From NCBI GenBank assembly GCA_050084985.1, contig JBITNC010000001.1, forward strand, positions 193,564,001 to 193,628,000: a stretch of 64,000 nt of DNA. The letters are read 5' to 3'. This document shows positions 58,418-64,000 of this stretch, piece after piece. The notes below the pieces were generated by a model. It worked only from the letters and a program-made list of their open reading frames with translations, made no database searches and was not told the origin of the DNA. Origin of the DNA: Nageia nagi. Lineage: Eukaryota > Pinophyta. The first letter of the stretch is position 1, and each line of letters starts with the position of its first letter. A program made the position numbers and the translations under genes.

Positions 58418-58459
58418 TCTAACTCGTGGCGTCATATATGTGCCGGGACTCAATTTAAT

Positions 58460-58617
58460 ATTTCAGTTAGCTATATAATTTTAATTTTAAAAAATTATTT
58501 TCCCACCAATTGTTTAACGGATGGACTCACATGCGACATTTTGCTCCCCCACTCCACCTCCACTCCCAACTCCACCTCCACCCCATGCTGCAGCTGTAGA
58601 AACGCCTCTCGGCGTAA
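58460..58617. repeat. Conserved terminus of H2 (right arm)
   Basis: As in H1, with an 18-20-bp internal duplication (ccactcccaactccacctcc) and a cagctg for tagctg change. Followed by CTAG. Confidence 0.85.
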
Positions 58618-58621
58618 CTAG

Positions 58622-59190
58622 ATGTTATTGTTATGTTAATATAGTTAATATGATGTTAGTGTTAATGTTAATGCAATGTTAATATAGTTACTTTTTTGTT
58701 AGATGCATATGCATGATGCCTTTAAAATGAACATTAATGAGTTGGAGGTGATGGAACCATTGATTATAATTTTTTTAAGTTTCCACCACCATAATTATTG
58801 AGCTATAGAGTGGGCTAGACTTGGATTTGATCATCAAGGTAGTATTCCCTTAGGATAGGAGTCATTACTTTCTATTGAATGATTATAAATAATGGAGATG
58901 AGAGTTGCATGGGCAAAACCAATGGATTAGTTATTCCATTGACTACATCATTAAGGGTTGATACTCTTATCAAGCCATTAACTACTCACCCAATGTTATT
59001 CCTAGTACCCCATTGTAAAATGGGGATATATTTAGTCACCATGCTAAGACTTAACCCTAGGAAGCCTTTATAGCCACCATATTGAACTTGAAGCTCATGT
59101 TGGTTAGGCAAGGGTTATATTATCAAAGGTGGAGGTAGAGTTGTAATGACCACTTCCAATATACTATTATGTGACTCGTTGGTAAGATAT
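58622..59190. repeat. Third, diverged copy of the ATTAAC array and its unique block
   Basis: taatgttaatgcaatgttaa-type units to about 58690. Then 59075-59190 matches 55375-55480 (gttgtaatgaccacttccaa, tatgtgactcgttggtaaga). Between them (58690-59070) no gene is seen; a 64-residue frame at 58879 is probably chance. Confidence 0.7.
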
Positions 59191-59457
59191 TGTAAACCCA
59201 ACTTATAATTTTACTAGCCTACTTTATTTTTACACTTAACTAGTATACATTCTAGGAAAATTAAACAAATTAACTATAATCTTCATATCACTCACATTAA
59301 TAAGATTTAATCAATTTATGAAGTTGTAAAAATGATAACCATATCGCATTGCATGATAAAGTAATTAGGAATATATATTGTTTGATGTATATTTGTAAAG
59401 TTGTAAAAAAGATAAATATTATATTTTCTCAAGTGGATATATAGGTTGTTCAAATCT
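59191..59457. other. AT-rich spacer
   Basis: No features recognised. Confidence 0.4.
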
Positions 59458-61210
59458 TAAACCCTAAACCTTAAATATTTAAACTTAAACCTTTAATATT
59501 TAACCCCCTACCTTAAACCCTAAACCCTAGACCCTACATCTTAAACCCTAAACCCTACATCCTAAACCCTAAACCCTTCATCGTAAACCCTAAATCCTTC
59601 ATCATAAACCCTAAAACCTAAACCCTACATCCTAAAACCTAAAGCTTAAACCCTTCATCATAATTCCTAAACCCTTCATCATAAACCCTAAATCCTAAAC
59701 CTTAAACCCCAAATCCTACATGCTAAACCTTAAACCCCAAACCATAAAAATTAAACTCTAAACCCTAAATATTAAACCATGAACCCTAAAACCTAAATCC
59801 TACACCCTAAACCTTAAAACCTAAACCATAAAACTTAAACCCTAAACCCTAAACCTTGCATCATAAACCCTAAACCCTACATATTAAATTCTAAACCCAA
59901 AACCTTGCATCATAAACCCTAAACTCTAAACTCTTCATCATAAACCTTAAACCCTTCATCATAAATACTAAACACTAACCCTATATCTTAAACCTTAAAC
60001 TCTAAACCCTAATACCTAAATCTTGAACCCTAAATCCTAAACCCTAAACCCTAACCCCTACATCTTAAACCTTAAACCCTAAACCATAAAACTTAAACCC
60101 TAAAACCTAAACCATAAAACTTAAATATTAAATGCTACATTATAAACCCTAAACCCTTCATCATAAACCCTAAATTCTAAACCCCACATCTTAAACCTTA
60201 AACCCTAAACTATATAACTTAAACCATAAAACCTACATCCTAAACATTAAACCCTAAACCTTGCATCATAAACCCTAAACCCTACATCATAAACCCTAAA
60301 CCCTACATCATAAATCCTACATTCTAAACCCTAAACCCTTCATCCTAAACCTTAAACCCTAAACCCTAATACCTAAACCCTAAACCTTGTACTTTTACAA
60401 CCCTAATTTTTTACAACCTTGGTTTTCTATAACCTTTAGTTTTTACAACCCTAATTTTTTACAACCTTAAACCCTTCATCATAAACTCTAAATCCTAAAC
60501 CTGGAACCCTAAACCTAAACCCTACATCCTAAATCCTAAACCCTTCATCATACCTTAAACCCTAAACCCTACACCCTAAACCTTAAACCATATAACTTAA
60601 ACCCTAGACCCTATCCTAAACCATAAACCCTACATCATAAACTCTATTTTTTACAACCCATTTTTTACAACTCTAATTTTTTACAACCCTAAACCCTTCA
60701 TCATAAACCCTAAATCCTAAACCTTGAACCCTAAACCTTAACCCCTAAATGATAAAAATTAAACCCTAAACCCTACATCTTAAACTTTAAACCCTTCATG
60801 ATAAATCTAAAACCTTGAACCCTAAACCCTACACCCTAAAACTTAAACCTTAAACTGTATTACTTAAACCCTAAACCCTAAATCCTACATCATAAACCCT
60901 AAGTTTTTACAACCCTAATTTTTTACAACCTTGATTTTTTACAAAACTAATTTTTTATAACCTTAAGGTTTACAACCCTAAGTTTTTACTACCCTAATTT
61001 TTTACAACCTTAATTTTTTACCTACATTCTAAACCATAAATCATAAAACCTACACCTTAGATCCTAAATCCTAAATGTAAACCCAAAATCCTACATCTTA
61101 AAACCTAAACCCTACATCCTAAACCTTAAAACATAAACCCTACATACTAAACCTTAAAACTTAAACAATACATCATAAACCTTAAACCATAAACCCTTCA
61201 TCCTAAACCT
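59458..61210. repeat. Degenerate interstitial telomere-type array (CCCTAAA)
   Basis: About 1.75 kb of aaccctaaaccctacatcct, aaacccttcatcataaaccc and related strings, i.e. plant telomere C-strand units separated by spacers such as catcata. Three clusters (60390-60470, 60640-60690, 60900-61020) switch to accctaattttttacaacc, the minisatellite type seen in the inverted-repeat arms. Decayed and internal, so not a functional telomere. Confidence 0.85.
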
Positions 61211-61318
61211 TTAGAGTTAAACTTTTAACTTAAATTCCATTATTTGTAATTGTATTGCTTAATGTTGAAGCATGTTAGTGACATTATTATTGACATCATC
61301 ATTGAATTGGTGATTAAT

Positions 61319-62854
61319 ATGTCAAGGCCTAAAAGGGATGATGATTTCGCATCTGATGATGATCCTATAATACCATTAATTCATGAGAGGAGGAAAAATA
61401 TTTCATCATCATATGATGAAGAATAGATAGTACCAAACATTCATCCTAAGAGAATAGACATATCTTTAGATGAAAATGAGGTATATATTATGAATGTATA
61501 CTCAAATTTTATTAAATAAGTAGAAATTTAAAATTGATTAAATTTTCACTTTTATGAAATTATATGCTTTTATTAAGTAGCTAATATTTTAGATAATGTT
61601 ATAGGATCATCTTCAATCTTCATCTTCAGATGATGATGATGATTGTGAGGTAATTAATTAGCATGCATGACTATTTAATTTAATTTTTAAATTTTTCATG
61701 TAGGGTTTTCTTATTTGTATTTATGTTTATATTAAGCTTGATGAAAATTATTATTAACCTCAATTAAGTCATCAATTAGAAGAGATAAAGTAGCCATAGA
61801 GTTGTACCTAGTAGGATGTGCATTTCCAAGAGCTAGACCAATGGATAAAAATGTGATAGAAGGATTTAGTGACCCTACCGCTATTTATTATAGAGCACTT
61901 ATTGTATGTGGTTGTTCAAGATATAAGGGTTGGAAAAAACATCAAATGGAATATGTAGAAATAAATTATTATGAAATTGAAGGTCTACCTAATATAGAGG
62001 GAGAATTACCTTCTACGATTAAAAAATATCCCATTGGTCTAGTTGAACCTACTAGATGCATTAAACATCTAAAAGAGAATGTTAGGGTTAAAATGCCAAA
62101 ATATGTATATTCATTAGATGAAGATAGAGTAAAATAATGTATAAGAATAAGAAATGAATGATGACTTCATCAATTATAGATACCAAATGTTGAGCCAATC
62201 AAGCTACCAAATGAGAGTGTTAGTGATTTTCATCTAATACCTAATGTTGTACATTTATACAAGTCTATCTATGATCATAAGGCACATGGTGCATGGCCAA
62301 TTGGAAAACGTTTTTTTAAAAGATTATGAATAATTCACTTATTATGGTCATTCATATATAATTTAACCTTCTAATATACCTAATTCAGGCATGGGTTTAT
62401 TTATATTATCAAATGTATGAATTTGTCCATTCACTGAAAAAGAACCATTGATGCTATTTTATGGATTAATTTACAATATTATAGATTGAAGGATATTAAA
62501 ATCATATTTCTTTAGTATGGCTAAATATGGTATGTGTGGAAATGCAACATCACAAAAAAATATATAGAATGCATGTACATTGATGGTCAACAAAAGATAC
62601 ATGGAAACATTGTAAGATATGTAAATAGCTCCAAAGGCATAGGCAATCCAATAAATTATGATTTTATGGAATATGCAAATGATAAATATGAATTCATTCT
62701 TAGAAAAATGAAAAGTTTTGTATGTGTGTCTCCTCTTGTAACTCTTAACCCTGGTGATGATATCTTAGTGCATTACAACATTAATAAACATATTCTAGAA
62801 CATAAGAGACATTTGGATTCAAGATATCCAAATGTATTTATTAAACCAAGATAA
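61319..62854 (+). CDS. Multi-exon gene-like unit ending in a SET-domain-like segment
   Basis: Proposed exons with GT-AG borders, the first four joined in one frame: 61319-61480 (MSRPKRDDDFASDDDP..., one stop at codon 36), 61605-61649 (Ser/Asp-rich), 61769-62128 (VAIELYLVGCAFPRARPMDK, then FSDPTAIYYRALIVCGCSRY), 62180 to about 62309 (IPNVEPIKLPNESVSDFHLI). A last open segment, 62534-62854, reads KIHGNIVRYVNSSKGIGNPI, then SPLVTLNPGDDILVHYNI. It resembles the end of a SET domain (G-N-x-x-R-(F/Y)-(I/V)-N-x-S ... G-(E/D)-E/D-(L/I)-x-x-(D/H)-Y), though Asp before Tyr is His here. SET proteins methylate lysines using S-adenosylmethionine. The link from exon 4 to the last segment is unresolved. It is either a decaying gene or cargo/accessory of the CACTA element just downstream. 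N-terminal family not recognised. Confidence 0.45.
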
Positions 62855-63183
62855 AAGCATAAAGAAAAAGAGATTTTAATAGAAATTGAATAACATTTGT
62901 AGTGTTAGGCATGCAGTTATGACTTTAGACTATATTATTTGCTATTTTGTTGAAGATCCTTAAGGGAGGTTATTTGTTGAAGAACATAATTATTGGAATT
63001 GTTGATATATTTTTACTTAAACTCATGTTATTTGTGAATTTTTACTTAAAATTATGTACTTGTTAAAGTTATTGTCATATACTTATTGGATATTGCAAAT
63101 ACTTAAAGTTAATTTTTTTAATTATATTAATTATTTGTAATAACTAATTTCATAGGAACATCATACTGCAATAGATACACAAG
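62855..63183. other. Spacer between SET-like unit and transposase
   Basis: AT-rich, no features beyond possible poly-A signals. Confidence 0.4.
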
Positions 63184-64000
63184 ATGAGTCAAATACAATA
63201 TATTATGAAAAAATATTCATTGGAAAAAATGAAGCAAATAAAGAATATATTAAATAGGGATGCATATGTAGAATTCATTACAAATCCAAATCCAATGGCT
63301 CCTATTCAACTCATGAATTTAGATAGTGAAAATGATGAAAGACATAATAACACTCATGATCAAAAACAAAATGCAATTCATGATTTATTTCAATCAATCT
63401 ATAGACATGAGGATGATACAAATGTAGACATGAATGATAATACTCATGCACATGATGATGAAAGAGGAGGTGATTTAGAAAATGATAACATGTATGTTGC
63501 TACCAAAACACCTTTATCCAATGGAGCATCTATTGCCAAGTTGGAAGCACTCCTACTTATCATGAATATAAAGGCCAAAAATGGATGGTCAGATACAAGT
63601 GTCAATGATATTCTGAAGTATGTATTTATGTTTACATTTTTTTTTCCATTTTTGTAAATTTAATGAACATTTTTCAAGATTTATGTATTATATACATAAT
63701 AATTTTATGGTTTTATTTGTATTATAGGTTATTAAATGAAAAATTGCTTCCAAGTGATAATGTCATCCTTTATTTGCATAGAAAAGCATGAAAAGTTTTG
63801 AAGGATGTAAGGGTACCATGTGTTTCATACCATGCTTGTGTTAATGATTGCATATTATATAGAGGACAATATGAAAGATTGAATGAATGTTAAAGTGTAG
63901 TGCAAATAGATATCATCAAAGAACTATAGGAAAAAATGTTCCTTTGAAGGTTGTTCCCCATATTTCAATTATCAATAGATTCATTAGAATGTATAAGTAT
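63184..64000 (+). CDS. CACTA (En/Spm) TNP2-type transposase, 5' part, truncated by the window edge
   Basis: Exon 1 (63184-63617) has an Asn/Asp/His-rich N-terminus, then the TNP2 landmark TPLSNGASIAKLEALLLIMN followed by IKAKNGWSDTSVNDIL. An intron (63618-63727, GT-AG) is followed by LLNEKLLPSDNVI, KVLKDVRVPC and YHACVNDCILYRGQYERLNE (conserved H-x-C-x3-DC of TNP2). After a shift come NRYH then GKNVPLKVVPHISIINRFIR (usually G.N.PLKV.RHFPII.R...). One stop (RKA*) and a shift near 63893 show decay. TNP2 cuts the element ends. The CACTA terminal repeats are not seen in the window. Confidence 0.8.

Larger units (their letters stand above)
55758..58617 (-). mobile_element. Gene-capturing unit H2, right-arm copy with nested H1
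   Basis: Foldback end 55758-55912, ACS fragments 58049-58417, GGCGTAA end at 58617, all inside an ATTAAC-type array that continues on both sides (catgctaatttatataa before; ctagatgttattgttatg after). H1 (56075-57565) is inserted inside it. Confidence 0.6.
52243..58621. repeat. Right arm of the large inverted repeat
   Basis: Reverse complement of 43377-48171 with one 1491-bp insertion (56075-57565). Array 52243-54340, block 54345-54735, 93-residue frame 54753-55034, ATTAAC-type array 55080-55750, foldback 55758-55912, ACS fragments 58049-58417, terminus 58460-58617, CTAG 58618-58621. Confidence 0.9.

Noticed and set aside
43377-58621. One giant foldback transposon spanning the whole inverted repeat
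   Set aside because: The loop contains a direct copy of the left flank, and both junctions show simple microhomology, which fits template switching better than a transposon boundary.
59458-61210. A true chromosome end (telomere)
   Set aside because: Units are degenerate, mixed with other minisatellites, and coding-like DNA follows on the right.

Overview
The window is plant nuclear DNA: AT-rich, intron-containing, no operons, and built mostly from nested, decayed Ty3/gypsy and Ty1/copia LTR retrotransposons, with plant-type gene fragments (GT61 glycosyltransferase, pentatricopeptide repeat, dynamin-related protein 4, ACC synthase). The repeat style and the gypsy pol type suggest a gymnosperm with a large genome, perhaps a conifer. 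That is inference; the species cannot be named from sequence alone.

Layout. 1-9922: gypsy element E1 (minus strand, gag-protease up to its 5' LTR, continuing off the left edge) sits in the leader of a relative, E2. E2's LTR interrupts a copia element (Cop1) whose 3' LTR ends at 9922. 9923-30942: a large gypsy-type element (E3, minus, about 2.7-kb LTRs, no visible pol). Its left LTR is split by gag-protease gypsy E4 (10217-16015). Its interior is split by copia Cop2 (19780-26571, TSD actag), which is itself split by a gag-only LTR element (20514-24684, TSD catat). Its right LTR holds a copia solo LTR (29259-29785, TSD cttct). 31781-34735: degraded gypsy gag-pol (E5). 36070-36380: PPR gene fragment. 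37187-38874: the only nearly intact host-type gene, a GT61-like glycosyltransferase with a 3' frameshift. 40792-42500: truncated copia Cop3.

42463-59190 is the most unusual part. About 4.8 kb occurs as a near-identical inverted repeat (43377-48171 against about 52243-58621), and the loop holds a direct copy of the left flank. The layout A, C-inverted, A', B, C has 4-bp microhomology at both new junctions, as expected for template switching. The arms carry two units that share one architecture: a 156-bp foldback hairpin at one end, a conserved terminus of about 150 bp ending GGCGTAA at the other, and a captured host gene fragment between them (ACC synthase N-terminus twice in tandem; dynamin-related protein 4 stalk/GED). 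This looks like a gene-capturing, non-autonomous transposon family, Helitron-like or foldback-like.

59458-61210 is a degenerate telomere-type (CCCTAAA) array related to arrays in the arms. 61319-62854 is a small multi-exon gene-like unit ending in a SET-domain-like segment. It is followed in the same orientation by the start of a CACTA (En/Spm) TNP2-type transposase that runs off the right edge. No tRNA, rRNA or CRISPR was recognised.
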